From positions 1 to 64,000 of the forward strand of contig NZ_CZAQ01000002.1 of assembly GCF_001404695.1 (NCBI RefSeq): a stretch of 64,000 nt of DNA, written 5' to 3'. Source of the DNA: Collinsella aerofaciens (GTDB lineage Bacteria; Actinomycetota; Coriobacteriia; Coriobacteriales; Coriobacteriaceae). Positions 7,407 through 15,398 of the stretch are shown here, piece by piece. A program made the translations under genes and the position numbers. The notes below the pieces were generated by a model. It did not search any database, had not been told where the DNA came from, and was given only the letters and a program-made list of their open reading frames with translations. How positions within the stretch are numbered: position 1 is the first letter of the stretch; each line of letters starts with the position of its first letter.

Positions 7407-8237
7407 TTACTTCTTACGACGACGAATGATGTGCTGGTTCGAGACCTTCTTCTTCTTGCGCGTACGAAGGCCCTTCGTCGGCTTACCCCAGGGGGTAACA
7501 GAGGGACGACCAGAGGTATGGTTCTTGCCCTCGCCACCGCCGTGCGGGTGGTCGACAGGGTTCATGACGGTACCGCGGACGGTCGGGCGCACGTTCATGT
7601 GACGCTTACGGCCGGCCTTGCCGATGACGATGTTGGCGTGATCGGCGTTGCCGACCTCACCGACGGTGGCGCGGCAGGTAACGAGGATGCGGCGCATCTC
7701 GGAGGAAGGCATACGGACGATAGCGTACTTACCCTCCTTACCCATCAGCTGGCAGGAGTTACCGGCGGAACGGGCGATAGCGGCGCCCTTACCCGGCTGG
7801 AACTCGACAGCGTGGATGAGCGTACCGACGGGGATGTCGGCGAGGGGCAGAGCGTTGCCCGGCTTGATGTCGGCGTCAGAACCGGACATGATGGTCTGAC
7901 CGACCTCGAGGCCCTTGGGGGCCAGGATGTAGCGCTTCTCACCGTCAGCGTAGTGCAGCAGAGCGATGCGAGCGGAACGGTTCGGATCGTACTCGATCGT
8001 GGCAACCTTGGCGGGCACGCCGTCCTTGTTGCGCTTGAAGTCGATCACGCGGTAACGACGCTTCACGCCGCCGCCCTGGTGGCGGGTGGTGATGCGGCCG
8101 TTGTTGTTACGACCGGCCTTCTTGGGCAGGGGCTCGAGAAGAGACTTCTCGGGCTTGGTGCAGGTGATCTCGGAGAAATCGGAGATCGTCTGCCAACGCC
8201 TACCAGCGGAGGTCGGCTTAAGGTGCTTTACAGCCAT
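7407..8237 (-). CDS. rplB: Large-subunit ribosomal protein L2
   Basis: 276 aa, normal length. It is required for subunit association and peptidyl transferase function. The HPHGGGEG motif near residue 228 carries the conserved His. The ATG at 8237 ([14 protein letters not shown]) was chosen over an in-frame start 25 codons upstream because it has GAAAGGGA just before it and the L2 N-terminus begins there. The 179-base gap upstream, between rplW and rplB, is rich in hairpins. Confidence 0.97.
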   Translation of the reverse strand: MAVKHLKPTSAGRRWQTISDFSEITCTKPEKSLLEPLPKKAGRNNNGRITTRHQGGGVKRRYRVIDFKRNKDGVPAKVATIEYDPNRSARIALLHYADGEKRYILAPKGLEVGQTIMSGSDADIKPGNALPLADIPVGTLIHAVEFQPGKGAAIARSAGNSCQLMGKEGKYAIVRMPSSEMRRILVTCRATVGEVGNADHANIVIGKAGRKRHMNVRPTVRGTVMNPVDHPHGGGEGKNHTSGRPSVTPWGKPTKGLRTRKKKKVSNQHIIRRRKK

Positions 8238-8284
8238 TACAATCCCTTTCAATAGGAATCCGTTAGCCATCGCAGACAGGGATT

Positions 8285-8399
8285 CGAGGTTCTGCCTCGG
8301 GTGCGATGACACCGGACGTATACACGGTTCCGGGCGTGTCCATTTTATACGCCCGAAACCTTGAGCTCTCGCCTCCCCTATTTGGGAGGCATGAGCTCA
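8285..8399 (-). promoter_or_regulatory. Three-hairpin leader between rplW and rplB
   Basis: Three successive hairpins occupy this intercistronic gap: CGAGG/CCTCG (8285-8299), GGTTCCGGGCGT with ACGCCCGAAACC (8326-8360), and a 16-bp stem with 14 matches (8362-8399). No U-tract follows, so they are not simple terminators. The GTATACACGG-(T/C)T-(C/G)-CGGGCGT block at about 8319-8337 recurs before rplC at about 10184-10201, which suggests a shared regulatory site. Confidence 0.45.
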
Positions 8400-8416
8400 C
8401 TCAACAGCAGCGAGTC

Positions 8417-8704
8417 TTAGGCCTGGTTGCCAAAGACCTCGATGGTGTCGCCCTCGGCCAGCGTAACGATGGCCTTCTTCCAAGAACGGGTCTTGCCGGC
8501 GACATAGCGCACGCGCTTGGTCTTGGGCTTGACCGTCAGGGTGTTCACGCGAACGACCTTGACGCCGAAGATCTCCTCGACAGCGTCCTTGATCTGATAC
8601 TTGTTAGCATCCTTGGCGACCTCGAACGTGTACTTGTTCAGCTCCATGCCGGAGAAGGAACGCTCGGACACGATCGGACGGATGATGATCTCGTGGGCGG
8701 TCAT
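8417..8704 (-). CDS. rplW: Large-subunit ribosomal protein L23
   Basis: 95 aa. IIRPIVSERS near the N-terminus and the VNTLTVKPKTKRVRY region identify L23, which sits at the tunnel exit and docks trigger factor and SRP. Its ATG follows the rplD TAA with no gap. Confidence 0.97.
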   Translation of the reverse strand: MTAHEIIIRPIVSERSFSGMELNKYTFEVAKDANKYQIKDAVEEIFGVKVVRVNTLTVKPKTKRVRYVAGKTRSWKKAIVTLAEGDTIEVFGNQA

Positions 8705-9331
8705 TTATGCAAGCACCTCCCCGAAGTGAGCGGCGATGTCGGCGGGCATCAGCACAGCGTTGTTGTTGACGAGATCGTAGGTGTTGGCCTCGTCGGCAGT
8801 GATGATGAACGTCTTGGGAATGTTGCGGAACGACAGGTAGGCGTTGACGTCCTCATCGCGAACGATGATGGTCAGACGCTTACCCTCAAGGCCGAGAGCC
8901 TTGAGCATGGCGACGGCAGCCTTGGTGGAAGGCTTCTCGAAGCCGTAGTCGTCGACGAGCACGAGCTCGCCATCGGCCAGCTTGGCGGACAGCGCGGAGC
9001 GCATAGCCAGCTTGACCTCCTTGTTGTTCATACGCTTAGCGTAGGAACGGGGCTTGGGGGCGAAGACAACGCCACCGTGACGCCACTGGGCAGCACGGAT
9101 GGAACCCTGGCGGGCACGGCCGGTGCCCTTCTGACGCCAAGGCTTCTTGCCGCCACCGGAAACCTCAGAGCGACCCTTAGCAGACTGGGTGCCCTGACGC
9201 CAAGAGGCCATCTGGCACTTGACGATGTGGTGCATAACGTGGATGTTCGGCTCGATGCCGTACACCTCAGCGGCGAGCTCGGCCTCGGCGACCTTCTTGC
9301 CCTCGCTGTTCTTTACTTCAAACTTTGCCAT
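8705..9331 (-). CDS. rplD: Large-subunit ribosomal protein L4
   Basis: 208 aa. The tunnel loop is recognisable (KKPWRQKGTGRARQGSIRAAQWRHGG split across residues 61-88). In Escherichia coli L4 also represses the S10 operon by binding its leader; whether this holds here is unknown, since the leader is different and rpsJ is not at the front. Confidence 0.97.
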   Translation of the reverse strand: MAKFEVKNSEGKKVAEAELAAEVYGIEPNIHVMHHIVKCQMASWRQGTQSAKGRSEVSGGGKKPWRQKGTGRARQGSIRAAQWRHGGVVFAPKPRSYAKRMNNKEVKLAMRSALSAKLADGELVLVDDYGFEKPSTKAAVAMLKALGLEGKRLTIIVRDEDVNAYLSFRNIPKTFIITADEANTYDLVNNNAVLMPADIAAHFGEVLA

Positions 9332-9377
9332 TTAAGTGTTCTCCTTGGTATGACGCTGGGCTAAATGGGCTGGGCCC

Positions 9378-9998
9378 TTAGGCCATACGGATGGCGACGA
9401 GACCATTCTTGGCACCCGGGACAGCGCCCTTGACCAAGATAAGGTTCTGCTCGGCATCGATGCGGACAACGGAAAGGTTCTTGACGGTAACGCGCTCGTT
9501 ACCCATGTGACCGGCCATCTTGACGCCCTTAAGGACGCGCGCAGGATAGGCGCACTGACCGATAGAACCGGGGTGACGCTGGAAGTGAGAACCATGCGTC
9601 ATAGGACCGCGGCGCTGACCCCAGCGCTTGATGCGACCCTGGAAGCCCTTACCCTTGGAGGTACCGATGACGTCGACCTTCTCGACATCAGCGAAATCAG
9701 CGACGGTGACGACCTCGCCGACCTTGTGCTCCTCGCCGTTCTCGACGCGGACCTCACGAAGGAAGCGGACAGGCTCGACGCCAGCCTTGGCGAAGTGACC
9801 AGCCATGGGCTTGTTCACGTTCTTGGCCTTGATGTCGCCGAAACCGATCTGGACGGCGTCATAGCCGTCGGTTGCCTGAGTTTTAACCTGCGAGACAGCG
9901 CAGGGGCCAGCCTGGATGACCGTGACGGGAACGACGTTATCGTCCTCGTCCCAAACCTGGGTCATGCCAATCTTGCGGCCGAGAATCATGCTGATCAA
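9378..9998 (-). CDS. rplC: Large-subunit ribosomal protein L3
   Basis: 206 aa with the [12 protein letters not shown]-terminus and the [18 protein letters not shown] loop that reaches the peptidyl transferase centre. The start is uncertain: TTG at 9998 gives MISMILGRK, matching the usual three or four residues before the ILG motif, while ATG at 9989 gives a protein three residues shorter; neither has a strong Shine-Dalgarno. It is the first gene of this operon. The normal first gene, rpsJ, lies at 23918 after fusA. Confidence 0.95.
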   Translation of the reverse strand: MISMILGRKIGMTQVWDEDDNVVPVTVIQAGPCAVSQVKTQATDGYDAVQIGFGDIKAKNVNKPMAGHFAKAGVEPVRFLREVRVENGEEHKVGEVVTVADFADVEKVDVIGTSKGKGFQGRIKRWGQRRGPMTHGSHFQRHPGSIGQCAYPARVLKGVKMAGHMGNERVTVKNLSVVRIDAEQNLILVKGAVPGAKNGLVAIRMA

Positions 9999-10181
9999 GA
10001 TATGATCCCAACTCTCGCGTGGTCTTGGGACAATGCGTACACCACCGAGCGTACGCCCCTAGAGGACCACTACTTACACGACGTGCTCCCCAGCCTTGTA
10101 TTTCGCCCGGACTACCTGACAACCCTATTAAGCAGGCATTTTGTCCAGCCAGAATACTCCCCTGGTTACACACAGCTGTTT

Positions 10182-10187
10182 AGTATA
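10182..10187 (-). promoter_or_regulatory. Possible -10 box for the rplC operon
   Basis: TATACT on the minus strand, about 185 bases before rplC. No clear -35 lies 16-18 bases upstream. The adjacent GGATACGCCCG block is shared with the region just upstream of the rpsL promoter and, with one change, the rplB leader. Confidence 0.35.
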
Positions 10188-10266
10188 CACGGCTGCGGGC
10201 GTATCCATCGAGATTCATATTTCACTCACATTGTTTACGCAGGTAAAGTGCGTGGATGGCTCCTGG

Positions 10267-10403
10267 GCACGGCGGAGGGCCGGAGAAATATATTAAGGTC
10301 CCTGCTCTACAGTCCTGCGCAAGACGGAGAGCACATTAAGTGCTCTCCTTTGCGTGCGGAACTCGCGATGACCTTAATATATTTCTCCGGCCCTCCGCCG
10401 TGC
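10267..10403. repeat. Large nested palindrome A
   Basis: Two perfect 34-bp arms (10267-10300 and 10370-10403) enclose a 69-bp centre that contains an inner hairpin (10326-10334 with 10340-10348, loop ATTAA). The centre has AGTCCTG-N15-ACATTAAGT-N11-CGTGCGGAA (10311-10361), shared with the element at 40186-40387, although the outer arms differ completely in sequence. It begins 45 bases after the stop of the phosphatase gene read leftward. No gene lies in 9999-10447. Confidence 0.85.
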
Positions 10404-10447
10404 TCGGGAGACGACACGTTGATGTCTGCTTAACTCTGCTCGCTCAG

Positions 10448-11074
10448 CTAATTACTTTGTTGAGGATCGATGATTTGCTGCAAGATGAACTTGGATTGGG
10501 GTGCGTCGCTTTCTTCTCCCGACTTTGCCTCATCAAAATCGAAGACCATGATGGCGCAGTTGGGGAGTTTTGTTGGGAGCTCGAAGTCCACTGGGGCTGC
10601 AGCCTTGATGAATTGGCGGCTGGCGCTGCCGTGGCTTACTGCTAGGAGGGTTTCGGTGTCCTTAGCGCCCATGAGATTGGTGAGGGTGGCTACCATGCGC
10701 TCCTGCAGGGCATGGCTTCCTTCTCCGCCAAATGGGATCAGGTCCTCGCCCGGATCCCAGACGTCGGTGGGCAGGGCGTCGTGTGGGCCTTCTTCGAAGG
10801 TGCCGTAGCTGCGCTCGATGATGCCTTCGCAGGGCTCAACGTCAGCGTCTGCGCCGAGAAGCTCGGTTGCGACGAGACTTGCCGTGTCCATGGCTCGGCC
10901 CAAGGGCGAAGAGACCACTTTGTCGGGGACGACGCCGTGGGCTTTGAGCCATGCGGCTGCCATTCCCGCTTGCTTGCGGCCCAGATCGGTCAACGGAGAA
11001 TCGCAGCGGCCCTGGACGAACTTTTTAACGTTGAATTCTGTCTGACCGTGGCGGAGTAGATATAGACGCTTCAT
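10448..11074 (-). CDS. Histidine phosphatase (phosphoglycerate mutase-like)
   Basis: 208 aa. The RHG motif with catalytic His9 lies in YLLRHGQTEFN, and a second His is in VSHGSASR near residue 145. These are the hallmarks of the branch 1 histidine phosphatase fold. Family members dephosphorylate phosphosugars or act as phosphoglycerate mutases; which applies cannot be told. Cytoplasmic, no signal peptide. Starts 39 bases after the CDF transporter stop, so probably in one transcript with it. Confidence 0.85.
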   Translation of the reverse strand: MKRLYLLRHGQTEFNVKKFVQGRCDSPLTDLGRKQAGMAAAWLKAHGVVPDKVVSSPLGRAMDTASLVATELLGADADVEPCEGIIERSYGTFEEGPHDALPTDVWDPGEDLIPFGGEGSHALQERMVATLTNLMGAKDTETLLAVSHGSASRQFIKAAAPVDFELPTKLPNCAIMVFDFDEAKSGEESDAPQSKFILQQIIDPQQSN

Positions 11075-11113
11075 GCTCTCCCCTTCTGTATAACTTGCTT
11101 TGCTGGCACAGCC

Positions 11114-12268
11114 CTACTCGTGGGTATGGCCTACGTAGTCTTCGTCGATCGTGATCTTGGCGACCGACTTGGGATATTCCGATTCGACCCGTTTCGCCAG
11201 CGCGCGCTTCAGGTCCTCGGCGCTCATCGCCAAATCCGAGGGACGTACGCAGTCAAAGATCACGTTGGTATGCGTGGGGCCCGGAACACAGCGTAGGTCG
11301 TGGATCGAGAGGCGGCTATCGACCTCTTGAGCCATAGCGTTGATGCGCAGACGCATGCTCGCCACCTTTGGATCGTCGGTCACGATGGGGTCGTAATGGA
11401 GCGTGACGATCATACCGTCTTCGTTCCTAAACGACTGCTCGATGTTATCGAGCGTGTCGTGACTTTCCAGCGGGCTGGCCTCGGCCGCCATCTCGGCGTG
11501 CGCACTTGCAAACTTCCTGCCCGGACCGTAATCGTGAACCATAAGGTCGTGGACACCCAAAACGCCGGGGTAGCTCATGATCTTGTCTCGGATATGTTTG
11601 ACCAGCTTGGGATCGGGCGCCTGGCCCAAAAGCGGGCTCACCGTATCCTGGATGAGCTCAAAACCGCTCCAGCCGATATAGGCGCCAACGGCAAGGCCGA
11701 CCCATGCGTCAAGATTGATATGCGTCACCTGGGAAACAATCGCGCACGCCAGCACGGCGCCCGTGGCTAGGACATCGTTTTTGGAATCCTGAGCGGTCGC
11801 ATGCAACGTCTCGGACTCAATGCGGTCACCGAGCTTTTGGTTGAGGGCCGCCATCCACAGCTTTACAACCATCGAAAGTGCCAGGACTGCCACCAGGGCA
11901 AGCGAGAACTCGACAGGCTCCGGGTTGACGATACGCTCCACCGAGGACTTCACCAGTTCGATGCCAATAAGCAGCACGAGCGCCGCCACAACCAGACCCG
12001 AGAGATACTCGTAGCGGCCATGACCGTAAGGATGCTCGGGGTCTGCTGGCTTGCCCGCCAGCTTAAAGCCAAGCACGCTCACGATGTTCGAGCTAGCATC
12101 GGACAGATTATTCATGGCGTCCGCCACAATCGAAACCGATCCCGACAGCACGCCAATTACGCCCTTCGCAGCGCATAGTGCCACATTGGCGAGAATACAC
12201 ACCACGCCCGTCAACGTGCCCACGCGCGCACGGTCGCCCTGCGCACGCTTAACAATCCACTCGACCAT
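11114..12268 (-). CDS. Cation diffusion facilitator (metal exporter)
   Basis: 384 aa membrane protein of the CDF/ZitB-FieF type, exporting divalent metals such as Zn, Fe or Mn by proton antiport. About six transmembrane helices lie in residues 15-215. The metal site is ADAMNNLSD (helix 2) and HATAQDSKND (helix 5). A cytoplasmic C-terminal domain follows, longer than average at roughly 165 residues. Metal specificity cannot be assigned. First gene of a likely two-gene unit with the phosphatase. Confidence 0.9.
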   Translation of the reverse strand: MVEWIVKRAQGDRARVGTLTGVVCILANVALCAAKGVIGVLSGSVSIVADAMNNLSDASSNIVSVLGFKLAGKPADPEHPYGHGRYEYLSGLVVAALVLLIGIELVKSSVERIVNPEPVEFSLALVAVLALSMVVKLWMAALNQKLGDRIESETLHATAQDSKNDVLATGAVLACAIVSQVTHINLDAWVGLAVGAYIGWSGFELIQDTVSPLLGQAPDPKLVKHIRDKIMSYPGVLGVHDLMVHDYGPGRKFASAHAEMAAEASPLESHDTLDNIEQSFRNEDGMIVTLHYDPIVTDDPKVASMRLRINAMAQEVDSRLSIHDLRCVPGPTHTNVIFDCVRPSDLAMSAEDLKRALAKRVESEYPKSVAKITIDEDYVGHTHE

Positions 12269-12352
12269 CTACATCCGCCCCCACGGTACTACCTATATAT
12301 CTATTGCTCAAACGGATTGTAGTGTAGCCACTTTGTCCCCCAGATACAAAAA

Positions 12353-12378
12353 GGCCGCAACCCACACGGGCCACGACC
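12353..12378 (-). terminator. Terminator after the PTS EIIC gene
   Basis: Stem GGCCGCAACCC (12353-12363) with GGGCCACGACC (12368-12378), using G-U pairs in RNA, followed on the minus strand by TTTTTGT. Confidence 0.65.
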
Positions 12379-12382
12379 TTGG

Positions 12383-12411
12383 AATGTGCCATGCGGGACT
12401 GCCCCTTTGTC
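12383..12411. repeat. Direct repeat flanking the EIIC gene (first copy)
   Basis: AATGTGCCATGCGGGACTG followed by CCCCTTTGTC. A second copy with a few changes lies at 13648-13675, just outside the other end of the PTS gene. The second copy can fold (TGTGACA with TGTCACA around GGGACA) and overlaps the accDA stop. Both belong to the GGGACA-loop group. Confidence 0.6.
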
Positions 12412-12418
12412 GATCGAT

Positions 12419-13633
12419 TTATGCGCTTGCCTCGGCCGTGCTCTTCGAGGTTTCGGGCAAATCGGCTTCGTCTTCTGCCGCCTGCCCCTTCGCCGGCACC
12501 ACGCCAAAGCAGTAGCTCAGCGCCGCAGACACCGCAAATGCCGTGCCACCGGCAGCACAGCACCACAGCAGGTTCGAGATGCCGCCCGTGGCAAAGCCAA
12601 TGACCATGAGGGCATTCGTCATGCCGATGGTATAGGCCGTAACGTGGCCCACGGCCGCAACAAGGCCTCCGACGGCGCCGCCAATGGCCATGCACGTCAG
12701 GCACCTGCCATATTTAAAGCCGCAACCGTACAGCGCCGGCTCGCTTACGCCGCCAAGAACACCCGAGATTGAATAGCCCAGCATGAGCGCCTTCTCGTCC
12801 TTATCCGCAACGCGAAGCGACGCGCCAAAGGGCATGCCCCAAACGGCGAACGTTGCCATCGTCGCGGCGATCAGAATGCACGAATCCGTTCCCACACTCA
12901 TAAACTGCGCATAGGCGAGCGATAGGACAACGTTGCTGACGCCCGCGATCTTAAGGAACTCCCAGCTGGCGGCAAGCCCCATGAGCGTGAGCAGCGACAC
13001 GATACCACCGGAATTGCCAAGCATAAACATAAGCTGGCCCAACAGCATGCCTAGATAGCTGCCCGCCGGCGCCGTAATACACAGCGAAACCGGAACCATG
13101 ACAAGCATGGTTGCAAACGGAACGAACGAAAACGTCACGGCCTTAGGGATAACGCGCTGAAAGAAACGCTCCACTCGCCATAACACGGGCACCGAAATGA
13201 GAACCGGAATAACAGTCGTCGTGTAATCGTTGACCGGCGCGGGAAGCAGACCATACACGGAAGTCATCGATGCCCCCGTCGTCGATGCGGCATCGACGAG
13301 CTTAAGCAGGTCGGGCGCAATCAATACGCCGCCCAACATCATGCCCAACTGCTCCGAGCAACCGAGCTGGCGGGCGGCGGCCCACCCAAGATAAATGGGC
13401 AAAAAGTAGTAGCCGGCGTTATAGAGCCAACTGTAGAACAGACGATAGATTTCGGAATCGGCAGACCACAGGCCCAGCATGCCTTCGCCCATAATGACGG
13501 CGACGGTGCGGAACAATGCCGCGCAGACAATAAAGGGCAGCGCCGACATCATGCTTTTGGACAGATAGTCCACCACGGCCATGGCGTTTGATGAAGCCGT
13601 CGTTGTAAACGAGGTGTTAGAAACTTGTGGCAT
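12419..13633 (-). CDS. PTS system EIIC component, orphan
   Basis: 404 aa integral membrane permease of the glucose/beta-glucoside EIIC superfamily, with about ten hydrophobic segments and the hallmark GGVSEPALYG (equivalent to G-I/V-TEP-A/I-L/I-F/Y-G) near residue 290. No EIIA or EIIB domain is fused or adjacent; a lone EIIA lies at 49730. The ATG at 13633 is chosen because GGGAAAGG precedes it. The last 30 residues are acidic and polar. Substrate unknown. It is framed by two copies of a short direct repeat. Confidence 0.85.
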   Translation of the reverse strand: MPQVSNTSFTTTASSNAMAVVDYLSKSMMSALPFIVCAALFRTVAVIMGEGMLGLWSADSEIYRLFYSWLYNAGYYFLPIYLGWAAARQLGCSEQLGMMLGGVLIAPDLLKLVDAASTTGASMTSVYGLLPAPVNDYTTTVIPVLISVPVLWRVERFFQRVIPKAVTFSFVPFATMLVMVPVSLCITAPAGSYLGMLLGQLMFMLGNSGGIVSLLTLMGLAASWEFLKIAGVSNVVLSLAYAQFMSVGTDSCILIAATMATFAVWGMPFGASLRVADKDEKALMLGYSISGVLGGVSEPALYGCGFKYGRCLTCMAIGGAVGGLVAAVGHVTAYTIGMTNALMVIGFATGGISNLLWCCAAGGTAFAVSAALSYCFGVVPAKGQAAEDEADLPETSKSTAEASA

Positions 13634-13673
13634 GGAACGCCTTTCCCAATGTGACATGCGGACTGTCCCTTTG

Positions 13674-15398
13674 TCACACCGTGCGGTACTGACCGATTGC
13701 GCGGTACTTTTCGTAGCGGAGGTTTGTGAGGGTCGCGTCGTCGAGCTGCTCAAGCGTATCGAAGGCATCAAATGCCGAGGATATGACGGCGCCGGCGATC
13801 TCCTCATGCGACAGGCCCCTATCGTCAACGATGCCGTCGATGATGCCGAGCGCCAGCAGATCGGGGGCCGTGAGTTTAAGCGCCTCGGCGGCCTCATTCG
13901 CGCGCTCGGTATCCTTCCACAGGATCGATGCACAGGCCTCGGGGCTCACGACCGAATAGGCCGAGCTCGAGAGCATCAGGATGCGGTCGGCCACGGACAG
14001 CGCCAGCGCGCCACCAGAGCCGCCCTCGCCTGTCACCACCGAGACAATCGGCGTCTTAAGGCCGCTCATCTCCATGAGATTCTGGGCAATCGCCTCGCCC
14101 TGGCCGCGCTCCTCGGCACCGATGCCGCAAAACGCGCCCGAAGTATCAACCAGGCACAGAACCGGCCGGCCAAATTTCTCGGCTTGGTGCATCAGGCGAC
14201 GTGCCTTGCGGTAGCCCTCGGGATGTGCCATACCAAAGTTGCGACGCATGCGCTCTTTGGTCGTGGTACCGCGCTCGATGGCGATAACCGTCACGGGCCG
14301 CCCGTCTTTCCAGCCGATACCGCCCACCACGGCAGCATCGTCGCCAAAGTAGCGGTCGCCGTGCAGCTCCACAAATCCATCCAGGCCCAGCGAGATCATC
14401 TCACCCGCCGTGGCGCGGTTCGCCGAGCGAGTCTGTTTGACGATTTCGAGCGCGCTTTTTGGTGCGGCCGAGCGCTTAAACAAGTGTCCCAGCTTTTTGC
14501 CGCGGCGACCCGCATGCACGATCTCATGTGGCGCCCCCAGGCCGGGCGCGTGCCCTTCGTGCAGCGCCAGCAGCTCGCCTACCGTGAGCGCAATCTCACC
14601 ACGCGGAACAACGGCATCGCAAAAGCCGTGCTCCAGCAAAAACTCGGAACGCTGGAATCCCTTGGGCAGACGCTTGTGCATGTTCTGCTCGATCACGCGC
14701 GGGCCGGCAAATGCCGTCAGGGCATCGGGCTCGGCCAGGATAATGTCGCCCTCCATGGCGAAGCTCGCGGTTACGCCTCCGGTCGTAGGATCGGTGAGCA
14801 CCGTGATATACAGACCGCCCGCCTCGCTGTGGCGCCTAACCGCCGCAGAAATCTTGGCCATCTGCATAAGCGATGTCACGCCCTCTTGCATGCGCGCACC
14901 GCCCGAAACGGTAAAGCCGACAACTGTCAATCCCAGCTCGGTCGCACGCTCAAATGTGCGACAGATCTTCTCGCCCACCACGGAGCCCATCGAGCCCATC
15001 ATAAAGCTGGCATCCATAAAGAAGAGTGCCGTATCGCAGCCGCGGATTTTGCCCCTGCCGCACACAACGGCATCTCGCTCGCCCGAACGCTCGCCCGCGC
15101 TCTTGAGCTTGTCGGCATAGCCGGGAAACGAGAGGAAGTCCTCCGACGCCAGGCTGGCATCCCATTCCTCAAACGTGCCCTCGTCGACCGTCATGCGCAT
15201 GCGCGCGCGACCGCTCACGCGAAAGTGTTTGCCGCAACGAGGGCAGACCTCGAGGTTGTCGTGCAGACGTGTCTCATCGGTCACACGGCGGCACTCCGGG
15301 CACTTGATAAACACGTGGCGCGCGGGAAACTCGGCGCACGACTCGGTTATCGGCCCCTCAAGGACGTTGACCGTCTTCGCTTTTCTATTCATCAGCAT
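13674..15398 (-). CDS. accDA: Acetyl-CoA carboxylase carboxyltransferase, fused beta-alpha subunits
   Basis: 574 aa. Residues 1-270 are AccD: a zinc ribbon (Cys33, Cys36, Cys52, Cys55), then the crotonase-like core with VSGGARMQEG and PTTGGVTASFA. Residues about 300-574 are AccA (GRPVTVIAIERGTTTKE, GEGGSGGALAL). Most bacteria encode these separately; here one chain carries both halves of the enzyme that moves carboxybiotin CO2 onto acetyl-CoA to make malonyl-CoA. Overlaps the accC end by 14 bases; a second ATG two codons in is also possible. Last gene of the fatty-acid operon. Confidence 0.93.
   Translation of the reverse strand: MLMNRKAKTVNVLEGPITESCAEFPARHVFIKCPECRRVTDETRLHDNLEVCPRCGKHFRVSGRARMRMTVDEGTFEEWDASLASEDFLSFPGYADKLKSAGERSGERDAVVCGRGKIRGCDTALFFMDASFMMGSMGSVVGEKICRTFERATELGLTVVGFTVSGGARMQEGVTSLMQMAKISAAVRRHSEAGGLYITVLTDPTTGGVTASFAMEGDIILAEPDALTAFAGPRVIEQNMHKRLPKGFQRSEFLLEHGFCDAVVPRGEIALTVGELLALHEGHAPGLGAPHEIVHAGRRGKKLGHLFKRSAAPKSALEIVKQTRSANRATAGEMISLGLDGFVELHGDRYFGDDAAVVGGIGWKDGRPVTVIAIERGTTTKERMRRNFGMAHPEGYRKARRLMHQAEKFGRPVLCLVDTSGAFCGIGAEERGQGEAIAQNLMEMSGLKTPIVSVVTGEGGSGGALALSVADRILMLSSSAYSVVSPEACASILWKDTERANEAAEALKLTAPDLLALGIIDGIVDDRGLSHEEIAGAVISSAFDAFDTLEQLDDATLTNLRYEKYRAIGQYRTV

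Noticed and set aside
10340-10440. Short frames across palindromes A and B that share a GEHIK/EGHIK-like stretch
   Set aside because: The similarity comes from the shared DNA core; frames have no start site and cross perfect palindromes, so RNA or DNA structure explains it better.
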